This document shows, in pieces, positions 8,016 to 16,815 of a stretch of DNA of 64,000 nucleotides. Each line of letters begins with the position of its first letter. Positions within the stretch are counted from its first letter, which is position 1. Position numbers and translations under genes: made by a program. Origin of the DNA: JBBDJB01 sp040880125. GTDB lineage: Bacteria; Planctomycetota; Planctomycetia; Pirellulales; JBBDJB01. Below the pieces are notes generated by a model. The model was not told where the DNA came from. It made no database searches and worked only from the letters and a program-made list of their open reading frames with translations. The stretch covers positions 1 to 64,000 of the forward strand of contig JBBDJB010000003.1 of the NCBI GenBank assembly GCA_040880125.1. The letters run 5' to 3'.

Positions 8016-8507
8016 ATGAGTGAGACGCAGTACCGACCGAAAAAAGTCTTCACCGTGGAACAGGCAAACGCCATGCTGCCGCTGGTGCGGGTGATCGTCA
8101 GCGACTTGGCCGCCCTGTCCCAGGACGTGATCGAGCGGCGGGGCCGACTCTCGCAACTGTTGGCCGGCCGTGAGACCGACGACGTCGCCAGCGACGATCT
8201 GTATGCCGCCGAACTGGCCCAGGTCGAGGAAGAACTGGAGAAGGACAGCCAGCGGCTGCAAAGCTTCGTGCAGGAGCTGCGTGACTTGGGCGTCGAGCCC
8301 AAGAACGGACCGCAAGGGCTGGTCGACTTTCCGAGCCTGATTGATGGCCGTTTGGTCTATCTGTGCTGGAAGCTGGGCGAACCGGAAGTGACCTATTGGC
8401 ACGAACTGGACGCCGGCTTCGTTGGCCGGCAGCCGTTGACCGCCGGCAGCATCGCCTCCGACAGCGACACGGGCACCAAGGAAGAAGACGCATTCCCCGA
8501 GGCGTAG
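8016..8507 (+). CDS. DUF2203 family protein
   Basis: A 163-residue soluble protein. The N-terminal half (KVFTVEQANAMLPLVRVIVSDL, a 22-residue block described here as KVFTVEQANAMLP followed by LVRVIVSDL) and a long central helix (about residues 55-85) are typical of DUF2203. The C-terminal part has LVDFPSLIDGRLVYLCWKLG and VTYWHELDAGF, the conserved end of the family. DUF2203 proteins have no assigned function. ATG 8016 is the likely start, because TAAGGAAG at 8003-8010 lies five bases upstream. It begins 10 bases after nuoI and is probably co-transcribed with it. Confidence 0.88.
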   Translation: MSETQYRPKKVFTVEQANAMLPLVRVIVSDLAALSQDVIERRGRLSQLLAGRETDDVASDDLYAAELAQVEEELEKDSQRLQSFVQELRDLGVEPKNGPQGLVDFPSLIDGRLVYLCWKLGEPEVTYWHELDAGFVGRQPLTAGSIASDSDTGTKEEDAFPEA

Positions 8508-8543
8508 ACGCGGCAGCTCTACTCTCAACTTTCTCTTTCGTGT

Positions 8544-8567
8544 GGCACAGACGTTCTTGTCTGTGAC
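8544..8567 (+). repeat. palindrome A copy 2 (TTCC-like orientation)
   Basis: Arms GGCACAGACG and TGTCTGTGAC flank TTCT. It lies 36 bases after the DUF2203 stop codon. Confidence 0.85.
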
Positions 8568-8738
8568 CACTGTCCGTCAGTGCCTTCCCCACCGCAAGCA
8601 CTCGGCCCTTTGCAAACATCGCCGGGTGACTTACAATCCACGATCGGGCGGTGAGAAAGCGGCGTTTATCGGGCAGGTAGTCCCTTTTTCAGCCGACTTT
8701 TTATCTCGTATCTTCGGGCGGCAGGGAGCCCGCTTAAT

Positions 8739-9395
8739 ATGGCAACACCGACGGCCATTGTCGGCTACATGGCGCTGTTCGTCGGCGGCGCATTCCTATT
8801 CGTCTTCGTCAATCTGTTGATCGGTCGCTATCTGCGCCCGGACGAACCGAACGAAGAGAAGCTGGAAGTGTACGAGTGCGGCGAGCCGACGATCGGTTCG
8901 AGCTTCGTCCAGTTCGACATTCGTTTCTATGTAGTTGCCCTGCTGTTTATCATCTTCGACGTCGAAATCGCCTTTTTCTTTCCCTGGGCAACCGTCTTTG
9001 GCAAGGCAGCGAGGCTGGCCAGCGAACCGGCCGTAGCGGCCGAGGCCGACGGCACGGCACGGTTGACTCCCGCCGCCGCGGCGCTGGTGGCGGAGCTGGG
9101 TGTGGTCCAACCGACGGTCGAAAGCGTATTGGGCAGCGTATCGGGCGCTGACGAGGCCGGCGCAGCACTCGACCCGGCGGTCGCCAACGCCGCCATACAA
9201 GAGACCGGCCGCAAGCTGGCGATCGCGTCGCTGGCGGACATCGGCGTGTTCTTTGCCGTTTTGATGGTCGGCTTCGCTTACGTGTGGCGGCGCGGCGATC
9301 TGGACTGGGTTCGGGCGGTCAGTCATCAGCGGCGTGCCATGCCGGGGCGGGCCCCGCCCCCGATCGAAGAACCCGAGCGGGTGGTCTCGGCCTGA
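8739..9395 (+). CDS. nuoA: NADH-quinone oxidoreductase subunit A with a long internal insert
   Basis: A 218-residue NuoA, whereas the family usually has 120-150 residues. Membrane span 1 is at about 8-30. The conserved loop YECGEP is at about 45-50, with FDIRFYVVALLFIIFDVEIA at 59-78 leading into span 2. Span 3 is at about 164-183, followed by WRRGDLDW. Between spans 2 and 3 (about 89-160) is an extra ~70-residue Ala/Glu-rich segment not found in typical NuoA. The C-terminal tail is also extended. NuoA lies next to the quinone-site loop of complex I. nuoB does not follow, and nuoC starts 90 bases downstream. Confidence 0.93.
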   Translation: MATPTAIVGYMALFVGGAFLFVFVNLLIGRYLRPDEPNEEKLEVYECGEPTIGSSFVQFDIRFYVVALLFIIFDVEIAFFFPWATVFGKAARLASEPAVAAEADGTARLTPAAAALVAELGVVQPTVESVLGSVSGADEAGAALDPAVANAAIQETGRKLAIASLADIGVFFAVLMVGFAYVWRRGDLDWVRAVSHQRRAMPGRAPPPIEEPERVVSA

Positions 9396-9485
9396 TATCC
9401 ATCACGTCGGGCGGAGCCAAGTCATGCGAACGACTGGCAGCACCAAACCCGGCACTCCCCATCAATCGGCGAGGTCTTGCAGGCG

Positions 9486-10016
9486 ATGAGCGGCGAAGCC
9501 TTTCTCAATCAGCTCAAGCAGAAGTTCGGCGATACGATCCGCGGCGCGAATTTCGAGAACATCGATCCCTGGATCGAAATCGCACCGGAGGGACTCGTCG
9601 AGGTTTGCATGTATCTGCGCGACGAGCCGTCGTTACGGTTCAATTTCTTGAACTGCATCAGCGGCGTCGATTACCTGCACACCGATCCCAAGAAAGCGGC
9701 CAAGGCAGGTTGGGAGCCACACCTGGAGGTTGTCTATCACCTCTGGAGCTTGGAGCACAAGCACAGCATCGTGCTGAAGGTGATGATGCCCCGCTGGAAG
9801 GACGACGTGGAAGGCCGGTTGCCGGAGGTACCGTCCGTGGCGGACGTCTGGCGAACGGCCGACTGGCACGAGCGCGAAGTCTATGACCTCGTAGGGGTCC
9901 GGTTTACGGGCCATCCGCTGCTGCGCCGCATCCTGTGTCCGGAGGACTGGGAAGGCTATCCGCTCCGCAAGGACTACGAGATGCCGCTGGAGTACCACGG
10001 CATCCGCGGACGGTGA
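9486..10016 (+). CDS. nuoC: NADH-quinone oxidoreductase subunit C (30-kDa)
   Basis: A 176-residue peripheral-arm subunit. The 30-kDa signature is clear near the C-terminus: WHEREVYDLVGVRFTGHP, then LLRRILCPEDWEGYPLRKDY. ATG 9486 is preferred to TTG 9477, because GAGG at 9471-9474 is correctly spaced for the ATG. It is not fused to NuoD, unlike the E. coli NuoCD. It lies directly after nuoA, where nuoB would be expected. Confidence 0.94.
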   Translation: MSGEAFLNQLKQKFGDTIRGANFENIDPWIEIAPEGLVEVCMYLRDEPSLRFNFLNCISGVDYLHTDPKKAAKAGWEPHLEVVYHLWSLEHKHSIVLKVMMPRWKDDVEGRLPEVPSVADVWRTADWHEREVYDLVGVRFTGHPLLRRILCPEDWEGYPLRKDYEMPLEYHGIRGR

Positions 10017-10143
10017 GCGGATGAAGCGTTCCCGGCCGCACATCCTGTTCTGCCAACAAATCCGCAGTCGGCGGCGACCGATTTACGCCAGCGCCGACGC
10101 CTCTTCATAAGAATCAGTCGCCGACACACAAGGTCGCATCGTC

Positions 10144-11349
10144 ATGGCCAGCAATATCGAAGATCCCCGCATCATCGAGTTCGACGTCCGCACGGACGAG
10201 ATGCTCGTGAACATGGGCCCGCAGCATCCCAGCACGCACGGCGTGCTGCGGTTGGTCTTGCGGACCGACGGCGAGGTGGTCTCGGAAGTCACGCCGCACA
10301 TCGGATATCTGCACCGCTGCGCCGAAAAGATCGGCGAGAACCTCACGCCGCGGCAGTGGATTCCCTACACCGACCGCATGGACTACCTGGCCGCGATGAA
10401 CATGAATCTCGGCTGGGCCATGGCCGTGGAAAAGCTGATGAAGATGCGGGTGAACGAAAAGGCCCGGCACCTGCGGGTGATTATCGCCGAAATGGGGCGG
10501 ATCGCCAGTCATCTGGTGGGGATGGGGGCGTACGGCCTCGACCTGGGCACGTTCAGCCCGTTTCTCTATGCGTTCCGCGAGCGGGAGAAGATTCTCGACC
10601 TGTTCGAAGAGGCCTGCGGAGCACGGCTGACTTACAGTTACCTGACGGTGGGCGGGGCAACGGCCGACCTGCCCGGCGGCTGGCTGCAGAAGTGCGAGAA
10701 GTTCCTGGGCGAGCTCGAGCCGATCATCTGGGAATACCACACGCTGCTCACGTCCAATGCGATCTTTGTGAAGCGGACCGCTGGCATCGGAGTCCTAACG
10801 CCCGAGATGGCCATCGACTACGGCTGCACCGGCCCGGTGCTGCGCGGCAGTGGTGTGGACTTCGACCTGCGTCGCGACGGCGAAGAGTTTTATACCAGCA
10901 TGTACGAGGGGTACGCCTTCGAAGTGATCGCCGAGCGCGACGGTCGTTACCCTCAGGACCACAAGTATCCGCCGGTTCCGTCGGAGGCCGTGCTGGGCGA
11001 CTGTTGGCACCGGTTTTATGTCCGCATGCTCGAAGTGGTGCAGGCGATGGACCTGGTGCGCCAGTCGATGGACCGCTACAGCACAACGCCCGGCACAATC
11101 GGCGAGCCGGCCAAGATCATGCAGAAGTTGCCGCCGGGCGAGGTGTACCTGGAAACCGAGGCGCCTCGCGGCCAAATGGGCTTTTACATCGTCAGCGACG
11201 GCAACTCCAATCCGTGGCGGGCGCGTGCCCGCAGCAGTTGCTTCTGCAATCTCTCGGTAGCGCATGAACTGTGCCGCGGCTGCCTGATTGCGGACGTGCC
11301 GGCGATCGTCGGATCGCTCGACATCGTGATGGGCGAGATCGACCGCTGA
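10144..11349 (+). CDS. nuoD: NADH-quinone oxidoreductase subunit D (49-kDa)
   Basis: A 401-residue subunit related to the [NiFe]-hydrogenase large subunit, forming part of the quinone-binding site with NuoB. Family blocks include LVNMGPQHPSTHGVLRLVL (the start of the 49-kDa signature), RHLRVIIAEMGRIASHL and VMGEIDR at the C-terminus. Length is normal. Spacing to nuoC is 127 bases. The next gene, nuoH, starts 503 bases later, so nuoE, nuoF and nuoG are not in their common place. Confidence 0.96.
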   Translation: MASNIEDPRIIEFDVRTDEMLVNMGPQHPSTHGVLRLVLRTDGEVVSEVTPHIGYLHRCAEKIGENLTPRQWIPYTDRMDYLAAMNMNLGWAMAVEKLMKMRVNEKARHLRVIIAEMGRIASHLVGMGAYGLDLGTFSPFLYAFREREKILDLFEEACGARLTYSYLTVGGATADLPGGWLQKCEKFLGELEPIIWEYHTLLTSNAIFVKRTAGIGVLTPEMAIDYGCTGPVLRGSGVDFDLRRDGEEFYTSMYEGYAFEVIAERDGRYPQDHKYPPVPSEAVLGDCWHRFYVRMLEVVQAMDLVRQSMDRYSTTPGTIGEPAKIMQKLPPGEVYLETEAPRGQMGFYIVSDGNSNPWRARARSSCFCNLSVAHELCRGCLIADVPAIVGSLDIVMGEIDR

Positions 11350-11852
11350 GGCCGCTTTCTGTTCGCGATATCGTGCGGCGAGATCGATCCGCAGCGCAAG
11401 CTTTGCGCGATCGGCCATTCACACCGCGTTGAATCGCCGGAATCCCCCACAAAATACAACGCAGGGGCTTGTACGCGCACAGGGGCTTGTGCCATATTTC
11501 ACAGTCTCACAGGGCGGTCGGGTGCTGGCATCCAAAAAAGGACCGGATTCGAGGGAACGCGAAAGCCCTTCCCACGCTTCGGTGCCAAGGGAGCGCCGGC
11601 GGCGCGTCACCACGACGAGCGTCACCGGCACCCTAGGTAGGTGTCCAAAAAACGACAATTCCGTGAGCGCGACGAGTCCCCCCAATGCACGGACTCGCCG
11701 GCGACGCAGCACAGGCGGCCGAGCCGATGCCATGACTTCGTGGCGTGACTTCAAGGATGAGACTTCCCGGATTTCCGGACACCCTTGCCTGAGTGTTCAT
11801 CTTCGGAAAACACCCGGTCCGCATTAGGCGGCCGTGACGGCGGAAAGCAATC
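11350..11852. other. 503-base spacer between nuoD and nuoH
   Basis: No convincing gene was found. CAGGGGCTTGT occurs twice near 11462-11490 (a two-copy direct repeat). A small hairpin CGAGTCC/GGACTCG lies near 11677-11700. The position is where nuoE, F and G sit in many bacteria, but no remnant cysteine or flavin motifs were seen. Confidence 0.6.
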
Positions 11853-13166
11853 GTGGCTGAGTTTCTCAATAAAGCAGTTGATTGGCTTTTTGGCTGGCTC
11901 CTGCAGTGGCTGTTTGGCCGCTCCTTCGGCGAGGGGAGTTGGGTCGGCTATTTCCTAGCCTCCCTGGTCCACTTTGCCCTGATCATCAACCTAGTGGCGG
12001 TCGGCGCGCTCGTCTTCATCTGGATGGAGCGCAAAGTTTCCGGCCGCATTCAGGACCGGCTCGGTCCGACTCGCGTGGGCGGCAAGTTCGGCTGGCTGCA
12101 GACGCTGGCCGACGGGCTGAAGCTGATCACCAAAGAAGACACCATGCCGGGCAGCGCCGACCGGATGCTGTTCAAGCTGGCGCCGTACGTCAGCTTCTGC
12201 GCGGCGATTGCGGCCTTTATCGCCCTGCCCTTCTCCAGCGGCGCTGTCGCTTGGGTGGCGCAGCACCTGAACGTGGCGGTATTCTTCATCCTGGCGGTGT
12301 TGGGGCTGGAAGTCTTCGGTGTGATCCTCGCCGGCTATTCGTCCGCCTCGAAGTGGTCGCTGTTCGGTGCGATGCGCGAGGCGGCACAGGTCGTCAGCTA
12401 TGAAGTGCCGCTGGGAATATGTGCGGTCGTGCCGGTACTGCTGGCCGGCTCGATGGACCTGGTGCTGATCGGCAACCTGCAAAGTGGCTGGTTCACCAAC
12501 TGGTACGTGCTGCACGACCCGTTCACGTTCATCATCTTCTTCGTCTACCTCACCTGCGCGACCGCGAGCGTGAACCGTGCTCCCTTCGACCTGGCCGAGG
12601 CCGAAAGCGAACTGGTGGCCGGTTTTCATACGGAATACTCCGGGCTGCGCTGGAGCATCTTTTTCATGGCCGAGTACGGCTCAATGCTCACGGTGAGCCT
12701 CTTGGCGTCGATCCTGTTCTTGGGCGGCTGGAATGGGCCGGTCCCGGTGGCTTCGCTGCTCGGCCTGAGCTACGAAAACGGTCCGGTGCTCGGTTATTTA
12801 GGAGCGCTACTGGGGTTCTTGAACTTGCTTGCCAAAGGCTTCTTAGGCGTGACGGTCATGATGTGGGTTCGCTGGACGCTCCCCCGACTGCGGATCGACC
12901 AGGTAATGACGACGTGTCTGAAGTACTGCACGCCAATCGCGGCGGTGATGTTTTTAGGCGCCGCTTTGTGGCAGGTGAACTTTTTGACAGGCGTGCGCTT
13001 TCCCAGTCCGAACCACTGGTTCCCCGCGGCCCAGTACGGCGTAGTCCACGAGCCGCTGCCGGAGGCGGTTCTGTCGGAAGACGCGCCAGAGCAGGCGAGC
13101 GAACGGGCGGCCGAGAGCGATGAAGTCGCCGTCGCGCGTGTCGCGCGCAGCGTGGGAGGGCGATAA
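11853..13166 (+). CDS. nuoH: NADH-quinone oxidoreductase subunit H
   Basis: A 437-residue membrane subunit forming the quinone-chamber floor and first proton channel. It has about eight spans. Signatures are MERKVSGRIQDRLGPTRVGG (loop after span 1), LADGLKLITKEDTMP, and NRAPFDLAEAESELVAGFHT, holding the acidic residues of the E-channel. The start is GTG 11853 (VAEFLNKAV). The C-terminal ~50 residues after the last span are a charged extension (EDAPEQASERAAESDE) longer than usual. Confidence 0.96.
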   Translation: MAEFLNKAVDWLFGWLLQWLFGRSFGEGSWVGYFLASLVHFALIINLVAVGALVFIWMERKVSGRIQDRLGPTRVGGKFGWLQTLADGLKLITKEDTMPGSADRMLFKLAPYVSFCAAIAAFIALPFSSGAVAWVAQHLNVAVFFILAVLGLEVFGVILAGYSSASKWSLFGAMREAAQVVSYEVPLGICAVVPVLLAGSMDLVLIGNLQSGWFTNWYVLHDPFTFIIFFVYLTCATASVNRAPFDLAEAESELVAGFHTEYSGLRWSIFFMAEYGSMLTVSLLASILFLGGWNGPVPVASLLGLSYENGPVLGYLGALLGFLNLLAKGFLGVTVMMWVRWTLPRLRIDQVMTTCLKYCTPIAAVMFLGAALWQVNFLTGVRFPSPNHWFPAAQYGVVHEPLPEAVLSEDAPEQASERAAESDEVAVARVARSVGGR

Positions 13167-13168
13167 GC

Positions 13169-13789
13169 ATGGACTTGTACTGGCCAAGCGTATTCTTCCT
13201 GCTGTTCGCGGCGCTGGCCTGCGGATTCGGCCTGGCGGTCGTGTTCACCAGCAACGTCGTCCATATGGCCTTCTATCTGATACTCTCGCTCGGCGCGACG
13301 GCGGGCTTGTTCTTTTTGGCGGGTGCCGATTTCGTCGCCGCGATGCAGCTTTTGATTTACGTCGGCGGCACGCTTGTGCTGCTGATCTTCGGCGTGATGC
13401 TTACTGCGCAGGGACCATTTATCTCGATGCGCACCCGGGGCGGAGAATGGGTGCTGGCGGCGCTGGTCGGCGGGTCGCTGCTGGCGGTGCTGCTGCAGAT
13501 CGCCTTCAGCATGCCCGAGTGGCGAGGGCCGTCGCGAGAAGTGGCCGAACAGGCCGTGCAACGCCACACCGCGACGCGGCTGGGCATGGGGCTGCTCGGC
13601 GCCCGGGTGGATCGGCTGGAGGAAGAGGACGCCGAGATTCGCCGCGGTATGTCGGGCTACTTGCTGCCGTTTGAAATCGTTTCGGTTCACTTGCTGGTGG
13701 TGCTGATCGGGGCGGCCTATCTCGCCCGGGCCAAGCGCCGCGGAATTCCTGCCGGCGAAGCGCCCCGGGACGGTACGACACGAGGTTGA
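13169..13789 (+). CDS. nuoJ: NADH-quinone oxidoreductase subunit J
   Basis: A 206-residue membrane subunit with five predicted spans. The conserved core is HMAFYLILSLGATAGLFFL, then DFVAAMQLLIYVGGTLVLLI, which contains the pi-bulge helix involved in the active/deactive transition of complex I. A polar loop of ~50 residues (about 110-160) precedes the last span. GGGAGGG lies eight bases before ATG 13169, two bases after the nuoH stop, so the genes are translationally close. nuoI is absent between nuoH and nuoJ. Confidence 0.94.
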   Translation: MDLYWPSVFFLLFAALACGFGLAVVFTSNVVHMAFYLILSLGATAGLFFLAGADFVAAMQLLIYVGGTLVLLIFGVMLTAQGPFISMRTRGGEWVLAALVGGSLLAVLLQIAFSMPEWRGPSREVAEQAVQRHTATRLGMGLLGARVDRLEEEDAEIRRGMSGYLLPFEIVSVHLLVVLIGAAYLARAKRRGIPAGEAPRDGTTRG

Positions 13790-13796
13790 ATTCACG

Positions 13797-14150
13797 ATGC
13801 TGCCGCTTGCCAATCTGCTTACCGAACCGGTCGGCGTCGCCCACTACCTGGCTGTGGGTGCGATCCTGTTCGTCTGCGGCGCGGTCTGCATGGCGACGAA
13901 GCGCAACCTGTTGGGCGTCCTGATGGGAATTGAGCTGGTGCTTAACGGAGCCAACGTGAACTTCGTCGCCTTCGGCAGCCAGTATCTGCGGCAGGGCGAA
14001 GGGGGACTCGGACTGGACGGGCAACTGATCGCCCTGTTTGTCATCGTGCTGGCGGCGGCCGAAGCGGCCGTGGCGCTGGCGATCGTGCTGAACTTCTACA
14101 ACAACCACAACTCGGTCGACGTGGATCGCGCGGACAAGCTCCGCGGCTGA
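13797..14150 (+). CDS. nuoK: NADH-quinone oxidoreductase subunit K
   Basis: A 117-residue, three-span antiporter-like subunit. The two buried glutamates of the proton path are visible, in GIELVLNGANVNFVAF and in AAAEAAVALAIVLNFY. It starts eight bases after nuoJ with GAGG upstream. Length and topology match the family. Confidence 0.95.
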   Translation: MLPLANLLTEPVGVAHYLAVGAILFVCGAVCMATKRNLLGVLMGIELVLNGANVNFVAFGSQYLRQGEGGLGLDGQLIALFVIVLAAAEAAVALAIVLNFYNNHNSVDVDRADKLRG

Positions 14151-14170
14151 TCGCAGCCCCAAGCGCACGC

Positions 14171-16687
14171 ATGGAATCGTTAGCCACCTCATTGCCTGTC
14201 CTGCTGCTAGTCGCCTGGCTGTTGCCGCTGGCGTCGTTCACTACCATTGTGCTGTTCGGCCGGCGGCTTGGTGGCCACGGCAAGGCCGCCGGCTACTTGG
14301 CAACCGGCGCGATCATCGGAAGCTGCCTGATCTCGCTGGTGACGCTGTTCTTCTATTGGCTGCCGAACGTCCCGGTGGCCGACGCCCATCACGGCGGCCA
14401 CGACGCGCATGCCGAAGAGGGCGCTGACGCAGAACATGCCGGCGCCGAACATGCCGAAGGCGAGCACGCCGGCGAAGCCGGACAGTCGCAACAAGATGAA
14501 GCGGCCGAAGGCGACGAACACGTGGCCAGGCACGATGACCACGCCGAATCCGCCGAAAAAGTCGAGCTGACCGGCGAGTGGTACCTGCTGGGCCAGTTCG
14601 GAGACCTGCGGCTGGCGATCAGCTACTACATCGACGCCTTGACCGTCACCATGTTTGCCATGGTATCGCTGATCGCCTCGTGCATCCATGTCTATTCGAT
14701 GGGCTACATGCACGAAGAGCTCCACGACGTGACCGATCACGAGGTGACACTCGCAAACGGCGAACACCTCCACCGCCGTGGGCGATATCACCGCTTCTTC
14801 CAATATCTCTCGCTGTTCTGCTTCAGCATGCTGGGCCTGCTCGTCTCAGGCAACCTGCTGATGGTGTTCATCTTTTGGGAACTGGTCGGCATTTGCTCGT
14901 ACTTTCTGATCGGTTTTTACATCGAGCGGCACAGCGCCTCGACGGCGGCCAATAAGGCTTTCATCGTCAACCGCGTGGGCGATTTCGGCATGCTCATCGG
15001 CCTGATGGCCCTGTGGGCGAGCCTGGGGACATTCGCGTTCGGTGACATCGCGGACGCCCAGGGCAACGTCCTCCAGCCGGGCATCTTCAGTCAGGTCCGA
15101 CCGGCCGAAGCGGATCACGATCTGGTGACGCCGGCCGGCATGGTGCGGCTGTCGGCACGCGAAGAAGTCGCCGAGATCGTGCTGGCGCACCTCGATGAAG
15201 AGAACGGACTGGCCGCGGCCGAGGCGGAGATCCAGGCTCAGATCCCCGAGTGGCGCGAACAGGGCTACGGCTACTGGCTACTGGTCGTGGCCGGGCTGGG
15301 GATCTTTTGCGGGTGCGTGGGCAAGAGCGCCCAGTTCCCGCTGCACACCTGGTTGCCCGACGCGATGGAAGGCCCCACCCCAGTCTCCGCCCTGGTGCAC
15401 TCGGCGACGATGGTGGCGGCAGGCGTCTACCTGGTGGGGCGATTCTATCCGGTGTTTGCGCCGGAGGTACTGCTGACCATTGCGTACATCGGCGGGATCA
15501 CGCTGTTTGTGGCGGCCACGATCGCCATCACCGCCACAGACATCAAGCGCGTGCTGGCCTACTCCACGGTAAGCCAGCTTGGATACATGATGCTCGCCCT
15601 GGGCGTGGGCGGATGGATGGCCGGCATGTTCCACCTGATCACGCACGCGTTCTTCAAGAGCCTGTTGTTCCTTGGGTCGGGCTCAGTGATTCACGCGGTG
15701 CATACGAACGAGATGCCGGAGATGGGTGGGCTTCGCAAGAAGATGCCCTACACGGCGTACACAATGCTCGTCGCCTGCCTGGCAATTATCGGTGCGGGCA
15801 TTCCGCTGGTGATCGGGCTGTCCGGGTATTACTCCAAGGACGCGATTCTTGAGCAGGCCCTGAACTTCTCGACCGAAAACCCTGTACACAGCGTGCTGTT
15901 CTACGTGGCGGCCGGCGGGGCGGCAATCACCGCCTTTTACATGTTCCGCCTGTGGTACATGACCTTTGCCGGTGAGCCGCGAAACAAGCACCGCTACGAC
16001 CATGCCCATGAATCGCCCCGCCTGATGGTGGCGCCCCTGGTGCTACTGGCGGTGTTTGCGCTGGCAGGCGGTTGGGCCCTGCCGGGAACCAACCTTTCAT
16101 TCGTCGCCTTGCTGGAGCAAGCTCGGCCTACCGGCACCATCGCCACGGCCGCCGGCGGGGAGCTGCTGAGCCGGCTGGTCATCCCCAGCGAGAGCCTCGC
16201 CCACGATTACGTCGTGACCGCCTCGCTGATCGCTTTCGCGACGGCGCTGGGCGGCTTTGCACTGGCGACGGTGATCTACGCTTGGCGAATGGTTGACGCG
16301 GGCGAGATCCGGCAGCAGTTCGGTGCGATCTATCGGTTCCTGCTGCACAAGTGGTGGTTCGACGAACTTTACGACGCCGTATTCGTGCAGCCGACGCTGT
16401 TTGTTTCTCGCCGGATCGCGCAGTTCGACCGCGTGGTGATCGACCGCATCGTGGACGGCTCTGCGAAGTTGATTCGCTGGTTTTCCAATCTCGGCGAGGC
16501 CCTCGTCGACCGGCGCCTGATCGACGGGGTGATCAATGCGTTCGCTTACAAGACGTGGGACCTGGGTGTGGCCATGCACCGCGCCCAGACCGGCAGCCTC
16601 CGGCAGTACGTGATGTTCATCGTGGTCGGCACGGTAGCCCTGTTTGTAATTGCCAGCTTTATTTGGAGCTACGCGGTGGCGAGTTAG
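14171..16687 (+). CDS. nuoL: NADH-quinone oxidoreductase subunit L with a His-rich loop
   Basis: An 838-residue antiporter-like distal subunit that carries the lateral helix. The E. coli homologue has ~613 residues. Core blocks are FFQYLSLFCFSMLGLLVSGN, FWELVGICSYFLIGF, KSAQFPLHTWLPDAMEGPTP and VSALVHSATMVAAGVYL. Two insertions explain the extra length. At residues ~70-130, after span 2, lies a segment with ten histidines and many Asp/Glu, ending AARHDDHAESAEK-like. A ~75-residue loop (about 295-365) rich in Glu and Ala comes before KSAQFPL. The His-rich loop faces the aqueous side between spans 2 and 3 and resembles metal-binding loops. That role is inferred. Confidence 0.95.
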   Translation: MESLATSLPVLLLVAWLLPLASFTTIVLFGRRLGGHGKAAGYLATGAIIGSCLISLVTLFFYWLPNVPVADAHHGGHDAHAEEGADAEHAGAEHAEGEHAGEAGQSQQDEAAEGDEHVARHDDHAESAEKVELTGEWYLLGQFGDLRLAISYYIDALTVTMFAMVSLIASCIHVYSMGYMHEELHDVTDHEVTLANGEHLHRRGRYHRFFQYLSLFCFSMLGLLVSGNLLMVFIFWELVGICSYFLIGFYIERHSASTAANKAFIVNRVGDFGMLIGLMALWASLGTFAFGDIADAQGNVLQPGIFSQVRPAEADHDLVTPAGMVRLSAREEVAEIVLAHLDEENGLAAAEAEIQAQIPEWREQGYGYWLLVVAGLGIFCGCVGKSAQFPLHTWLPDAMEGPTPVSALVHSATMVAAGVYLVGRFYPVFAPEVLLTIAYIGGITLFVAATIAITATDIKRVLAYSTVSQLGYMMLALGVGGWMAGMFHLITHAFFKSLLFLGSGSVIHAVHTNEMPEMGGLRKKMPYTAYTMLVACLAIIGAGIPLVIGLSGYYSKDAILEQALNFSTENPVHSVLFYVAAGGAAITAFYMFRLWYMTFAGEPRNKHRYDHAHESPRLMVAPLVLLAVFALAGGWALPGTNLSFVALLEQARPTGTIATAAGGELLSRLVIPSESLAHDYVVTASLIAFATALGGFALATVIYAWRMVDAGEIRQQFGAIYRFLLHKWWFDELYDAVFVQPTLFVSRRIAQFDRVVIDRIVDGSAKLIRWFSNLGEALVDRRLIDGVINAFAYKTWDLGVAMHRAQTGSLRQYVMFIVVGTVALFVIASFIWSYAVAS

Positions 16688-16746
16688 GTGAATCGCCCGG
16701 CAGCGCCCAGCGGAGCCAATTGAATAACGAAAATTACGGCCTCTCC

Positions 16747-16770
16747 GGCACAGGCAGGAATGTCTGTGCC
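16747..16770 (+). repeat. palindrome A copy 3 (GGAA orientation)
   Basis: Arms GGCACAGGCA and TGTCTGTGCC flank GGAA. It lies 60 bases after the nuoL stop and 46 bases before nuoM, so it interrupts an otherwise tight run of nuo genes. Confidence 0.9.
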
Positions 16771-16815
16771 ACCGGTTACACAGCGAGGCCCTAAGCGCAA
16801 CGTGAGAAGTTAGCA

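Noticed and set aside
10021..10110. 29-codon frame starting four bases after nuoC
   Set aside because: The peptide (MKRSRPHILFCQQ and on) has no ribosome site of note, no hydrophobic or conserved pattern, and is basic and random-looking.
11462..11490. CRISPR-like or satellite repeat between nuoD and nuoH
   Set aside because: Only two copies of an 11-base unit are present. No repeat-spacer array exists anywhere in the window.
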